From: Watersipora subatra
Taxonomy: Eukaryota; Bryozoa; Gymnolaemata; Cheilostomatida; Watersiporidae
Direction: 5' to 3'
Assembly: GCF_963576615.1 (NCBI RefSeq)
Contig: NC_088714.1
Coordinates: 5,332,001 to 5,396,000 of the forward strand
DNA length: 64,000 nt
The translations under genes and the position numbers were made by a program. This document shows positions 52,595 through 64,000 of the stretch, piece by piece. The notes beneath the pieces are model-generated. The model saw only the letters and a list, made by a program, of their open reading frames with translations. It did no database searches and was not told the DNA's origin. The stretch's first letter is position 1, and every line of letters begins with the position of its first letter.

Positions 52595-53070
52595 ATTAGG
52601 TAGCCAACTCTGTCACTCTATTTGCCCTATGCTGCCAAGTGATATTTTTAGACTAACACCATTTGTCCTACGACATAGAAGCATAATATTATATAGATCT
52701 GGTTAGTTTAATTTTTGATGTCGAATTTATTCAGTTTTATACTGCACTTTGAATCTCTCATTCTAATCTCTACTTTGCTCGCTGTGAATATATTTCTGTG
52801 GTTTTATTTGGTTTTATGTTTGGGTTTACCATCTATTTTGTAATGCTTTTGCTTTTGTTCCTCTCTATGACATTTTAAATAGAACATTCCTTTACACTGG
52901 TTATACGCAAATGTTTTCTCTGCTGTTGAGTCTTTGCACAATCTATTGCAGACAAAGAGATACTCCATGTCAGAAATGTATACATGTATTAGGTATCTTA
53001 TACGTGTATACTAGTTGAATGCCCGGATAAAAAAAGGCTTTTGCACAGAAAACTTATTTTTATTTCGCAT

Positions 53071-53140
53071 CATAGACCTATTAACTATACAGTATACTAA
53101 ACTATACAGTATACTAAACTGTATAGTTAATAGGTCTATG
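53071..53140. repeat. Perfect inverted repeat, 23-bp arms
   Basis: CATAGACCTATTAACTATAC plus AGT at 53071-53093 is exactly inverted at 53118-53140. The 24-base loop contains further ACTATACAGTATAC copies. Confidence 0.92.
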
Positions 53141-53302
53141 TTTAGCATATACATTTACCATTCTAACTTATAAATCTCATATCATGAGCAAGGTGTTTTT
53201 GTGCAGTTCAAATAAATTAAGAAAAAAAAATAATGAGTACATGGAAGTGTGTATAAAAAAGGTTACTGTTAAAGCAGAAGCTCATTGTATTCAAAGTTTT
53301 GA

Positions 53303-53797
53303 TGGACAATACTGGTACTTTTCGATACTGGTACCTCTCCATACTGGTACTTCTCGATACTGGTACCTCTCGATGCTGGTATCTCTCGATACCGGTACCT
53401 CTCCATACTGGTACCTCTCGATACTGGTACATCTCCATACTGATACCTCTCAATACTGGTACCTCTCCATACTGGTACCTCTCCTTACTGGTACCTCTCC
53501 GTACTGATACCTCTTGATACTGGCACCTCCCGATACTGGCACCTCTCGATACTGTTACCTCTCCATACTGGTACCTCTCAATACTGGTACCTTGCGACAC
53601 TGGTACCTCTCAATACTGGTACCTCTCAATACTGGTACTTCTCAATACCGGTACCTCTCGATACTGATACCTTTCGATACCGGTACCTCTCGATACCGGT
53701 ACCTCTTGATACTGGTACATCTCTATACTGGTACCTCTCGATACTGGTACATCTCCATACTGATACCTTTCAATACTGGTACCTCTCCATACTGGTA
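53303..53797. repeat. 16-bp minisatellite rich in GGTACC, about 31 units
   Basis: Unit CGATACTGGTACCTCT with point variants. It is open in several frames on both strands because of its composition; no real gene is indicated. Confidence 0.97.
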
Positions 53798-54689
53798 AAA
53801 ACGTAAAAATGCGATATCGGAGTTTCTTTGTCTGATATTTAGTCTATTTGACTTAGTCTGAAAATGTCGTGTAGAGTGGTATAAAAATCCATCGTAATTA
53901 TCTAATGCAAACACTCCCTGGTAAAAATCATCAAAATTTTTATTCTAAATTAGTAAAGATATTAAATATTTTAATAATAATAATTTTAATAATGAAAATT
54001 TCAATATGTGCATATTAAAAATTAGTTACAAAATATTATGTTAACCTTAGTAACTACAGTTACAAGAATTTTAGTGTATTTAGTGGTTATGATTCGCAAT
54101 AGAATGTAACATTACTATGTACAGTACATACTGTAGGGAGTTCGTACCTTGGAGACAGATGTATAACATAAACGTTGAAGTTAACTTAAATGAATTTAGT
54201 ATCCTGAACACACGCGTAAAGCTAAGTTTTAGTATGTATTACACTAAACATCAACTTGGTAATAGGCTAAAATTTTATCACCTATCTGTTTTCTGTTTCG
54301 TTTTCACTATAACTAACAACACTGAACTGAGAAGGGGTGAACATCGTATCTCTTTTATGGGTTGTGGAAAGGATTTTAGAAACTAGCATATTGACATCTT
54401 TGTTATTTCAATGTATTAGGCGCAACAACTGCTAAAATTGAAATAAATTTTTGTTAATATTATATGCTGAAAAGTTTTGTATGGCAAGGGCGAAAACCAT
54501 CATGTTCCATATCGCAAGGCGAAAAAAATTGTATAACAGTGTCATCGTAACCCAAGGGCACACCATGGAATAAAAAGTGTACATTTAGTGTGTGCAATCC
54601 GAAAATATATACAGTATATGGTAAGAGTGATGGAAATGATACTAAAGGTTTAGCCTTATAGTTACGCGCCCTTGTTAGTAATCTTAGAT

Positions 54690-54870
54690 CTAGTAATCTA
54701 CTAGCCTTGTTAGTAATCTTGCGATTAGAATGTCGCGAGTTCAAAACCAGTTTGAAAGTGAGCTTTTGTTGCTAAAACTTTATCGCTATAACTGGACAGA
54801 CAAAGAACAGACAAACACTGAGATTTATATATATATATATATACATGTATATATATATATATATATAGAT
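54690..54870 (+). repeat. tRNA-derived SINE, copy 3, with (TA)n tail
   Basis: B-box-like GAGTTCAAAACC near 54738, body GCTATAACTGGACAGAC, 3' end GACAAACACTGAGATTTA running straight into a (TA)n microsatellite. The tail probably seeded the microsatellite. Confidence 0.45.
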
Positions 54871-56104
54871 TAGAGCGTCGTATCCTAAAATTCCGTACTA
54901 GTATGCTAGTTGCTTCAAATCTTAGGAGAAGATGGATATTTTTGGTTGAACTTTGAACTTATATATACATGTATATAAATTTATTTTGCGCCATGACCTT
55001 ACCATACAGATCTTTCAGCTCAAATGTGAAGCATTATTTAATTATCATCATTCATTCTTTTTTATATTTAATGGTAAAATTTTTATAGTTTCAGTAATAT
55101 GCACTTAAAACTTTAAGGCTTGCGAATCAGACAAACATTCTCGCACTCTCATTACCCAGGCTGAAATATTCTACATGCAATAGAAGTTGTATTAAAAACC
55201 TGTTGGTAGATGGCAAACAAGGCTAGTATTACTTACACGATCAAGACGAATGCAATTTGTACTCCTACTGTATTCCTTAATGTTGCACTGATGATGTATG
55301 TTCCTTGCTTAGTTCTCCTGATCGAAATAATGCACTCATCGATAAACTTATTAGACCAGGCTTACACCGCTGCCTACCTGTAAGCTCTGGCGGAATAAGC
55401 TCACCAGACAAGTTATACGCAGAACACTGCCAGTTTCAAGTTCGTGGAGTTAGCTGAGTTAGTTGATGAATCCTTGAAGCGAGTGATGACATATGATGAC
55501 GTCGCATTATATATTCTAGGACTCTAAACAAAGCTCTAATTACCCTTACTGATTGTGGTTTACAGTGAATGATGCCATGAAAACTTGCTGCTGTTATCTA
55601 GTGCTTGGTTTGTTGCCTCTTCTAGCATGTCAGTTACTTTTATACCCGTCAGCGTTGCGCAATGGAAATATTTTAATTGTTATTGACAACTGCTGACAGA
55701 GCAGCTGAAAAGTTTTTGTAAGCTTTATTCTGATTATATAGGGAAAATGCTGTTTTGAATTTTAAAAAACGCTTGTTCTGAATAAATGTTAAATAGAAAA
55801 GTAAACAGTTTATTAAGTGGATCATAAGTACATCATAAAATTAAAGACATGATGCGGAATGTCATGTCTGCGTCATAGAATAAAATTTTTGAAAAGCTTG
55901 CCATTATTACACAAAGTTTTAAAACTTTGTAGATTATATGAATAATATTATTACTTGGCAGCAGGTTGCTTTGAATGAGATTGAGATAACGCAAAGATAC
56001 TTAATTAAGTCCTTTTCTCCCGTCAAAGCAGAATTGTAAAGCAAATGTCTATTCTAGAGAATAAAGGTAGGAACTGTATGCCGCAACAAGGTATTAGAGT
56101 GTTA

Positions 56105-56490
56105 AAAGATGTTTGTAAGCGTCTTTAGAGAAGTTTATAGGAGAGTGTCTAAGGAAGTTTATAGGAGTGTCTAAGGAAGTTTATAAGAGAGTGTCTAAGG
56201 AAGTTTTTAGGAGTGTCTAAGGAAGTTTATAAGAGACTGTGTAAGGAAGTTTATAAGAGACTGTCTAAGGAAGTTTATAAGAGAGTGTGTAAGGAAGTTT
56301 ATAAGAGATTGTCTAAGGAAGTTTATAAGAGAGTGTCTAAGGAAGTTTTTAGGAGTGTCTAAGGAAGTTTATAAGAGACTGTGTAAGGAAGTTTATATGA
56401 GAGTGTCTAAGGAAGTTTATAAGAGAGTGTCTAAGGAAGTTTATAAAAGGGCGTCTAAGGAAGTTTATAAGAGAGTGTCTAAGGAAGTTT
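56105..56490. repeat. 22/24-bp minisatellite, about 16 units
   Basis: Core GTCTAAGGAAGTTTATAAGA with two length forms (22 and 24 bp) interspersed. Confidence 0.95.
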
Positions 56491-57546
56491 GGACCAGTGA
56501 TCCAGGTGATGGCTGTTATAATCGATCATAATTCAGAACAATTTTACTTCACCAGCATTCAAATCTTTGAAAGTAAAAGATGATAGACGTTACAATTCTT
56601 TACATTCCTACACAAACCCTGATAAAACATTGAAATTACCTCCACCATGACAACAAAGAGCTGCAGGGTGTCTTACCAGGTTCAATACAATTTGCTCTCA
56701 GCGACTTTAGGGAACTTTAAGATATCCTCCAGACCTTCAGAGTGATTTCAACCAAGAACAAACCCTTCATCACTCACTAGCTCTTCTTTGTCAAATGGAG
56801 TTTAGAGTTTTGTACTACTTCCTCATAGAACTTATCTTCAGCATACCAGATGAATTACTTTTACATTCAGTTGCATGGATTGCCTATCAGTGCCTTTAGC
56901 ACGTGAATCAGCTGCCGCTCCCTTTAATCATGTAGACATCGAGTATTCTCTGGCAGTGCAGAGCCTAACCTCTCTGTTATAGAGTATTATTTTCTAATTA
57001 CACATCCGCTCCATCGTGTTTAGTGAGAGAAAACTATTCATATGCATTAACTCTGACAATTAACAAAAAATAAACAAACCATGTTTGTAATAAAATATGA
57101 CAAATATATTAAGCCTAGTATGTAAAAAAATATATTTTACATTTGCTAGCACCCTGAAAGTCGAATTTGTGACAACTTTTTTAAACTTTTAAACACAAAC
57201 ATCACTTCAGCATCACCTTCAGCATGTACTTTAGTTGTGTTTTCAAAACAAACCAAACTATAGACATGAAACAGGCACCAGCAGTAAAATATCACAAAAT
57301 AGTGCTAAAATTTACAAGCAACATGATATTGCAACATGTAAGTCATCCTACATTCCTTTAGACTGTTAAAAACAATCAACATCACTGATAAGTATTAATA
57401 TGGAACAGGTTCATTGCAATTGCAAAAACACAATTCTAAGATGAACAGTATCTGTCTAAGACCTGCTAAAATTGGACAAATGACTCGTGATAGACCTCTT
57501 TGACAATCAGTTTAGAGGAGACATTGCTTTTAGTTGAGTCTATTAA

Positions 57547-60500
57547 CTAGACATCAAAGACTGCAGATTTAGACTTGATATGCAAGCCATGCTGCGCATC
57601 ACTACAGTTGAAGCTATCTATATCTGATGTCTGTGTCTCAACTGATCTAGTCCAAGATACTTCTCTACATTTGCTACACAATTTTATGTCTGTAGGGTGA
57701 GCAGCCATGTTGGCTAGGCGGCTGTCAGACGCATTTCTTGGTAACGCCTTGTCAAGTAGATGTTTTCGCATTGCCTAAAAAGGTGGATATTTTATGATTC
57801 TCAAAGGAATTCAACACCATGCACAACTAGTCATAACAATCATTATAAATGAAAAGAATAAATTCTGTGATAGCCTAAGTTCTATCTTACTTTAGGGCTG
57901 TGATCAAACATGGCTGCGCATGGTGGAAAGGTGGTTATAGGCAGACGTGAGGGCGAGACATCTTTCACTTCCCTGTCTATTACAGGGTGACTTTCTTCGT
58001 GGGAGTTTATCACCCTCCTGAGTCTTGTGACCTCCCGTGCCACCTGCACACACTAGCTAGGCTATGTAATTTTATTAACCTTTTTGGCTCGAGCTAAATG
58101 GGTGTGTCCAAAAAAACAATGCCAACTATCACTACACAGAAAGTAGAGAAACTAACAGATCGATTTGATCTAGACTAAAGTTAGAGGTGAACTTATGACA
58201 TACATGTAATTCCTAAAATGCATAATTAATTAAAGGTTTTTGTAGCTAGCGATGCTGCTAAAATACTAGCAATGCTGCTACATATAGAATACTACATTGG
58301 TGTCAAAAACTAGCAATGCTTTCATAATCCTAGCGATGCTGTTGGAATATGTACTAACGATGCTGCTACATGCAGAACACTAGTGATGTCGCCATAATCC
58401 TAGCAATAGGTTGCTAACTGTACACTTTTAACAGGGAAAAGAATGGACTGATGACAGACACTAATAGCAGCAGCAGATGAAAAATGTTGCAAAACTTGAC
58501 AGCTAAATGACAGACAAGATAAAAACAGAGTCTGGATTTTCAAAACAACTTGAGGTGGAGACAAATTTAAGATTGTTTTTGAAATCAAATCCCATTATTG
58601 ACATTTGAAAGCTTGTTAGAGGTTGACTTGCAACAAAATTCACATTATAGTTATTTGGTATCAAAAGATTAACCATGTCTTACTCTGTTGTGTTGTAGGT
58701 GCAAGATATGTGGAAATGTTATTACAAGCTTTAAAAAACTCAAAAACGAACAGTTAATCGCCGCCATCACAAAAACGCTGTAGATCACATTTCCACATAA
58801 TTATACCAAATAACTGTAATGTGAACTTTGTTGCAAGTAAATCTTTAAAAACATTTTCAGTCTCAACTCACAGGCTTGACTGCAAGCTTATTATAAAGTC
58901 ATAGGCAATGCTTTGGTTTTGATTTGGCACTGGAAAGAGAAGAGCAAGATAAACCTAGCCTACATCAGGTCATAATGCAAAAATGCTGACTCATTGCAGA
59001 AGCATCTGGAAAAGTTTTGCTAGCAGCAGTTCAAAGTGATTAGCACTCAAATATGTCAATCAGGCTGGTGATCAACTATTAGCTACTGGCAATCACCAAA
59101 CTAATATGCAAAGCCAGTTATATGATAGGAGTTATCTTCACCACTAAATATTTGTTTAGCAAAAACATAAACAAGTCTAACAAGACCATCGTGCCTAAAT
59201 TATAACAGAATGGTAATATTAAAGAACTTTCAATCTGTATATGGAAGGAGGAAATTTGCAAACAATTTCAAGTTAATATGAAAAAATGATTGAGACGGCA
59301 CAGATAATGTGGTATTTAAAATCCCACACAAACCACTGCAACCGAAGACTATTTAAGTAACATGAAAATATAGAAGTTGAGCAAAACCAAGTCTCACAAC
59401 AAAACTGCAATCAGAAACACCTTACCAGGTCAGGAGGCTAAAAGGAAACAAAAGAATAAAAATGACAACATATTACTGAATGGATTAGTCAACAATAAAC
59501 CTTATACCACCCAAAAACATCATCTCTATAGCGATAGTACCTCAGGCTTAGGTAGTGTACTACTTGCCCTAGTCTTACCTTATAGTGGTAGTACCTAAGG
59601 CTAAGGTGTTTACTACTCTCCCTAGCCTTCCCTCATAGTGGTAGTACCTAAGGCTAAGGTGTTTACTACTCTCCCTAGCCTTCCCTCATAGTAGTAGTAC
59701 CTAAGGCTAATGTGTGTACTACTCTCTACAGTCTTACCTTATAGTGGTAGTACCTAAGGCTAAGGTGTTTACTACTCTCTCTAGCCTTCCCTCATAGTGA
59801 TAGTACAAAAGGCTAAGGTGTTTACTACTCTCCACATCCCCTCATAATGTTAGTATCTAAAGCTAAGTTTTCAATATTTATCATATATTTTTTAGTATCA
59901 TAATTTCCTGCCTTCTATCTCAACTAGGTAACCATAGCGACAAACACTTACCAGTGCGCTTGATATTTGCTGACCCCCAGCTTGTGAATTTTTGAGGAGG
60001 TCGACAGCGACTTTGCACTGCGCTGCTAGAGTGTCCTAAAAGCATAGCCTGTATTCTTTCACTACCTTGCATAATACTATTCGCAGCAGATAAATCCTTC
60101 AACAGTTTTAAAATTCAGACAGAAATAGGTGACTGCTATTACCAACTACACACTGTATAAACCTCACATTGTATAAACCTTACACTGTATAAACCTCACA
60201 CTGTATAAACCTCACACTGTATGAACCTCACACTGTATGAACCTCACGCTGTATAAACCTCGCACTGTATAAACCTCACACTGTATGAACCTCACACTGT
60301 ATAAACCTCACACTGTATGAACCTCACATTGTATAAACCTCACACTGTATAAACCTCACACTGTATGAACCTCACACTGTATAAACCTCACACTGTATAA
60401 ACCACACACTGTATAAACCACACACTGTATAAACCTCACACTGTATGAACCTCACACTGTATAAACCTCACACTGTATAAACCTCACACTGTATAAACCT

Positions 60501-63016
60501 CGCACTGTATGAACCTCACACTGTATAAACCTCGCACTGTATAAACCTCACACTGTATAAACCTCACACTGTATAAACCTCACGCTGTATAAACCTCACG
60601 CTGTATAAACCTCACACTGTATAAATCTCACACTGTATAAACCTCATATTGTATAAACCTCACACTGTATAAACCTCACACTGTATAAACCTCACACTGT
60701 ATAAACCACACACTGTATAAACCTCATATTGTATAAACCTCACACTGTATAAACCTCACACTGTATAAACCTCACACTGTATAAACCACACACTGTATAA
60801 ACCTCATATTGTATAAACCTCACACTGTATAAACCTCACACTGTATAAACCTCACGCTGTATAAACCTCACACTGTATAAACCTCACACTGTATAAACCT
60901 CACACTGTATGAACCTCACACTGTATGAACCTCACATTGTATAAACCTCACACTGTATAAACCTCACACTGTATGAACCTCACACTGTATAAACCTCACA
61001 CTGTATAAACCACACACTGTATAAACCACACACTGTATAAACCTCACACTGTATGAACCTCACACTGTATAAACCTCACACTGTATAAACCTCACACTGT
61101 ATAAACCTCGCACTGTATGAACCTCACACTGTATAAACCTCGCACTGTATAAACCTCACACTGTATAAACCTCACACTGTATAAACCTCACGCTGTATAA
61201 ACCTCACGCTGTATAAACCTCACACTGTATAAATCTCACACTGTATAAACCTCATATTGTATAAACCTCACACTGTATAAACCTCACACTGTATAAACCA
61301 CACACTGTATAAACCTCATATTGTATAAACCTCACACTGTATAAACCTCACACTGTATAAACCTCACACTGTATAAACCACACACTGTATAAACCTCATA
61401 TTGTATAAACCTCACACTGTATAAACCTCACACTGTATAAACCACACACTGTATAAACCTCATATTGTATAAACCTCACACTGTATAAACCTCACACTGT
61501 ATAAACCTCGCACTGTATAAACCTCGCACTGTATAAACCTCACACTGTATAAACCTCACACTGTATAAACCTCGCACTGTATAAACCTCCCACTGTATAA
61601 ACCTCACGCTGTATAAACCTCACGCTGTATAAACCTCACGCTGTATAAACCTCACGCTGTATAAATCTCACGCTGTATAAACCTCACGCTGTATAAACCT
61701 CACGCTGTATAAACCTCACGCTGTATAAACCTCACGCTGTATAAACCTCACACTGTATAAACCTCACACTGTATAAACCTCACACTGTATAAACCTCACA
61801 CTGTATAAACTTCACACTGTATAAACCTCACACTGTATAAACCTCACACTGTATAAACCTCACGCTGTATAAACCTCACGCTGTATAAACCTCACGCTGT
61901 ATAAACCTCACGCTGTATAAACCTCACGCTGTATAAACCTCACGCTGTATAAACCTCACACTGTATAAACCTCACACTGTATAAACCTCACACTGTATAA
62001 ACCTCGCACTGTATAAACCTCGCACTGTATAAACCTCGCACTGTATAAACCTCACGCTGTATAAACCTCACGCTGTATAAACCTCACGCTGTATAAACCT
62101 CACGCTGTATAAATCTCACACTGTATAAACCTCACACTGTATAAACCTCACGCTGTATAAACCTCACGCTGTATAAACCTCACACTGTATAAACCTCACA
62201 CTGTATAAACCTCACACTGTATAAACCTCACACTGTATAAATCTCGCACTGTATAAACCACACACTGTATAAACCTCACACTGTATAAACCTCACACTGT
62301 ATAAACCTCACACTGTATAAACCTCACACTGTATAAACCTCACACTGTATAAATCTCACACTGTATAAACCTCACACTGTATAAACCTCACACTGTATAA
62401 ACCTCACACAAGTTTAGTAACTATTATTATTCAACAAGTTTTAGAACGACATGCTTCAAATTCCTTAACAATGGATGCGAAGTAGATAGAGTTGCGTACC
62501 CATGAGACCAACATGTCTAATTGTGGTCAAACACAGAGTACAACAGAAATATGAAGTTTGTACTTTATTTGCCTTTCACAATTGCCAAGTTCTTATACGC
62601 TCTAGCCACTCAGATGAAACTGAAAGCTGAAGTCCTGGCGTGAATGAGATTTAGTTCGTGGGTATGCAGAGGATAAAGGGGTGCTAGAGTACCCTATAGC
62701 ACTTCAGTCAGAGCCCTACTGTTGGCCCTTTATACTAACAAATAAACACCACACAGCGCAGCACCTTCTCATGAAGTATATCCTCTACCCGCTTGTCAGC
62801 CTCCTTGAGTTTTTTATGAATATCCTCGTGAATAGCCATCGTTGCCTCCCTTTCAGCTTCGTTGTGCTGCACAAGTGACAATATTTTATCTTCTAGGTCA
62901 TGGTTGATCACCTCCAGATGTCTATGGCCTTCTAGCAATCTAGGTAAACGGAAAACCGCTGAATAGATCTTTGGAATGTTTTTTTGATAGTTTTTGTAGA
63001 ACAGTTGAAGCTTCAT
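57547..63016 (-). CDS. Unrecognised coiled-coil protein gene, partial model
   Basis: Minus-strand exons supported by splice sites and phase: 63016(or earlier)-62765, 60096-59952, 58043-57891, 57774-57547 (stop TAG at 57549-57547). A further weaker exon, 58929-58872, fits the phase after 59952 (acceptor TTTCCAG, donor GTGAGT), but at least one more exon is needed before 58043. The first exon is charged and helical: residues around PRLLEGHRHLEVINHDLEDK and HNEAEREATMAIHEDIHKKL read as a coiled coil. The third has VAREVTRLRRVINSHEES; the last has a CSKC motif followed by SVETQTSDID, a motif type common in centrosomal and ciliary scaffold proteins. I do not recognise the family. The 5' end may be at the ATG at 63016 or further right. 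Introns contain the 16-bp and 53-bp arrays and a small inverted-repeat element. Confidence 0.55.
58621..58842. mobile_element. 222-bp internally deleted relative of the 50058 element
   Basis: The left 170 bp closely match 50058-50215, and the right end (CAAATAACTGTAATGTGAAC) matches the right end of the 865-bp element. The middle is missing. It lies in an intron of the minus-strand coiled-coil gene. Confidence 0.8.
59518..59850. repeat. 53-bp minisatellite, about six units
   Basis: Unit contains TAGTGGTAGTACCTAAGGCT and TTTACTACTCTCCCTAGCC. It lies in an intron of the minus-strand coiled-coil gene, about 100 bp past the 59952 donor. Confidence 0.93.
60150..62408. repeat. 16-bp satellite, about 141 units, with TATAAA in every unit
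   Basis: Unit CACTGTATAAACCTCA in strict 16-bp register for about 2.25 kb, with variants (GTATGAAC, ACCACACA, CTCATATT, CTCGCACT). A block of 38 units is duplicated. It fills the intron between the 62765 donor and 60096 acceptor of the minus-strand gene. Confidence 0.98.
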
Positions 63017-64000
63017 TATACTTAAAAACCAGGAAGTTCAACTGTCGCCTAATTACCAGCATGTCCCATTGGTGGTATCATTTCCTTTCATAGCTGGTAA
63101 GAGGATTGAGAGACATAGTTGCACTAATGTAGGGTGACTGTAGAAGAATGAGACAGACACACCCTTTGAGCCTAACCACACTTTACAATACAGAGTTCTA
63201 CTTGCTTGGCATAGCCAACACTACAATTTGAACTTGTGGGATGTTTTGCATTGTTTATGATTGTGAAACAGTTCTGAGCTCTTTTGCTGTTTCACCATAA
63301 ATTATTTTAATCTGTCATTGATAATCAGCGATTGTCAGCGGGTGACAGCAATTGAGAGATAGGGCAGCTAAAATCATTAGCTAATTCGATCAAAGCACAA
63401 GTTTTTTCAGTCAGACGAGGACGATGCATCAGACACATTCAAAATGATATCTGAAAAAACTTCATCGCATCTGCATATTTATCATTCAGAATCAGTATAC
63501 AAAACTCATGGAAACAATTAACAATTTGTCGGAGATTTAGACAAGTTTGACTAGGAACATATCTGATGCATGTAGTAATATGTAATCTATAGCTTGCGTT
63601 TGACTGGCTGCCTGTGAGACAGTGGCGTGAAACCTTTTACTTTATCTAAACCACCAAATGTGTCAATCACTGTCACCAGCTGACAGGCGCTAACTTTAAT
63701 AACAAAATAAAATTACTGCTGAAGACTGGCAGAAAAGCCCTTTGGATATTGTCTATGCCAAGCAAGTAGCAGTGATCATAGTAACACAAATTAGAGTTGA
63801 CAGATGCGCTTGTATTCTTCACCTACAGCCAGCTACATCAGCACAACATCAACTCTCACCAGCTATGAAGGAAGAGGAGTCTAGAGTGAAACAGATGATA
63901 ACAGGATGCAGTTGGAATTCCTGCTCAATTCATTTGATGTGAAATGAAGCTTCAACTATTATACTACAAAGACTATCTTAAATGTACATAGCAAAAATAC
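63017..64000. other. No recognised feature
   Basis: May contain upstream exons or the promoter of the minus-strand coiled-coil gene; none could be supported by eye. Confidence 0.4.

Noticed and set aside
53184-53914. Repeated YWYLSILVPL-type frames on both strands
   Set aside because: Translation of the 16-bp satellite (three units = 48 bp). Open in several frames at once, which is a sign of composition and not coding.
58440-58554. Possible further exon of the minus-strand coiled-coil gene after an acceptor TCATTTAG
   Set aside because: The phase can be made to fit only with a weak donor (CCT|GTTAAA), and the peptide shows no motif. Not enough to include.
60150-62408. CRISPR-like appearance of regularly spaced repeats
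   Set aside because: There are no unique spacers; the units are contiguous 16-mers, and the context is an animal genome.

Overview
The window is nuclear DNA of an animal, most likely an invertebrate. It is AT-rich, its genes are split into short exons by GT-AG introns, and tandem repeats and decayed transposons fill much of the space between exons. The recognisable proteins are animal ones. I cannot name the phylum from sequence alone.

Layout: (1) 1-9,801, minus strand: the first five coding exons of a ZFYVE26 (spastizin) homologue, running off the left edge, with 59-, 31- and 20-bp tandem arrays in its introns. (2) 9,800-10,110: a compact divergent promoter with CCAAT boxes, an ETS site, a CLEAR-like E-box and CHR-like TTTGAA motifs. 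(3) 10,070-17,090, plus strand: a complete eight-coding-exon NEK2 mitotic kinase gene (479 codons). (4) 17,100-33,440: transposon-rich DNA without a recognised host gene. It holds two TA-flanked inverted-repeat elements, a broken non-LTR retrotransposon that carries a DNA element which in turn carries a foldback, and a short hAT-type MITE. (5) 33,448-37,062, plus: a three-exon UPF0669/C6orf120 homologue. (6) 37,063-43,800: no recognised gene, one SINE, and a stray copy of the start of GCAT exon 9. (7) 43,821-52,594, plus: a nine-exon GCAT gene (mitochondrial glycine C-acetyltransferase, threonine breakdown). Its last intron contains a 48-bp satellite, an 865-bp inverted-repeat element and a ladder of duplicated splice acceptors. 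(8) 52,600-57,540: arrays, a hairpin and a SINE. (9) 57,547-63,016, minus: at least four exons of an unrecognised coiled-coil gene whose introns hold a 2.25-kb array of a 16-bp unit.

The genes do not form an operon. The only arrangement that suggests joint control is the head-to-head ZFYVE26/NEK2 pair. The most unusual structures are the five 3' splice sites spaced exactly 32 bp apart before GCAT exon 9, with a related fragment 8.9 kb away upstream of the gene; the three-layer transposon nest; and higher-order duplication inside the satellites. All exon models are read by eye from splice signals, phase and remembered homology. No alignment or transcript evidence was available.
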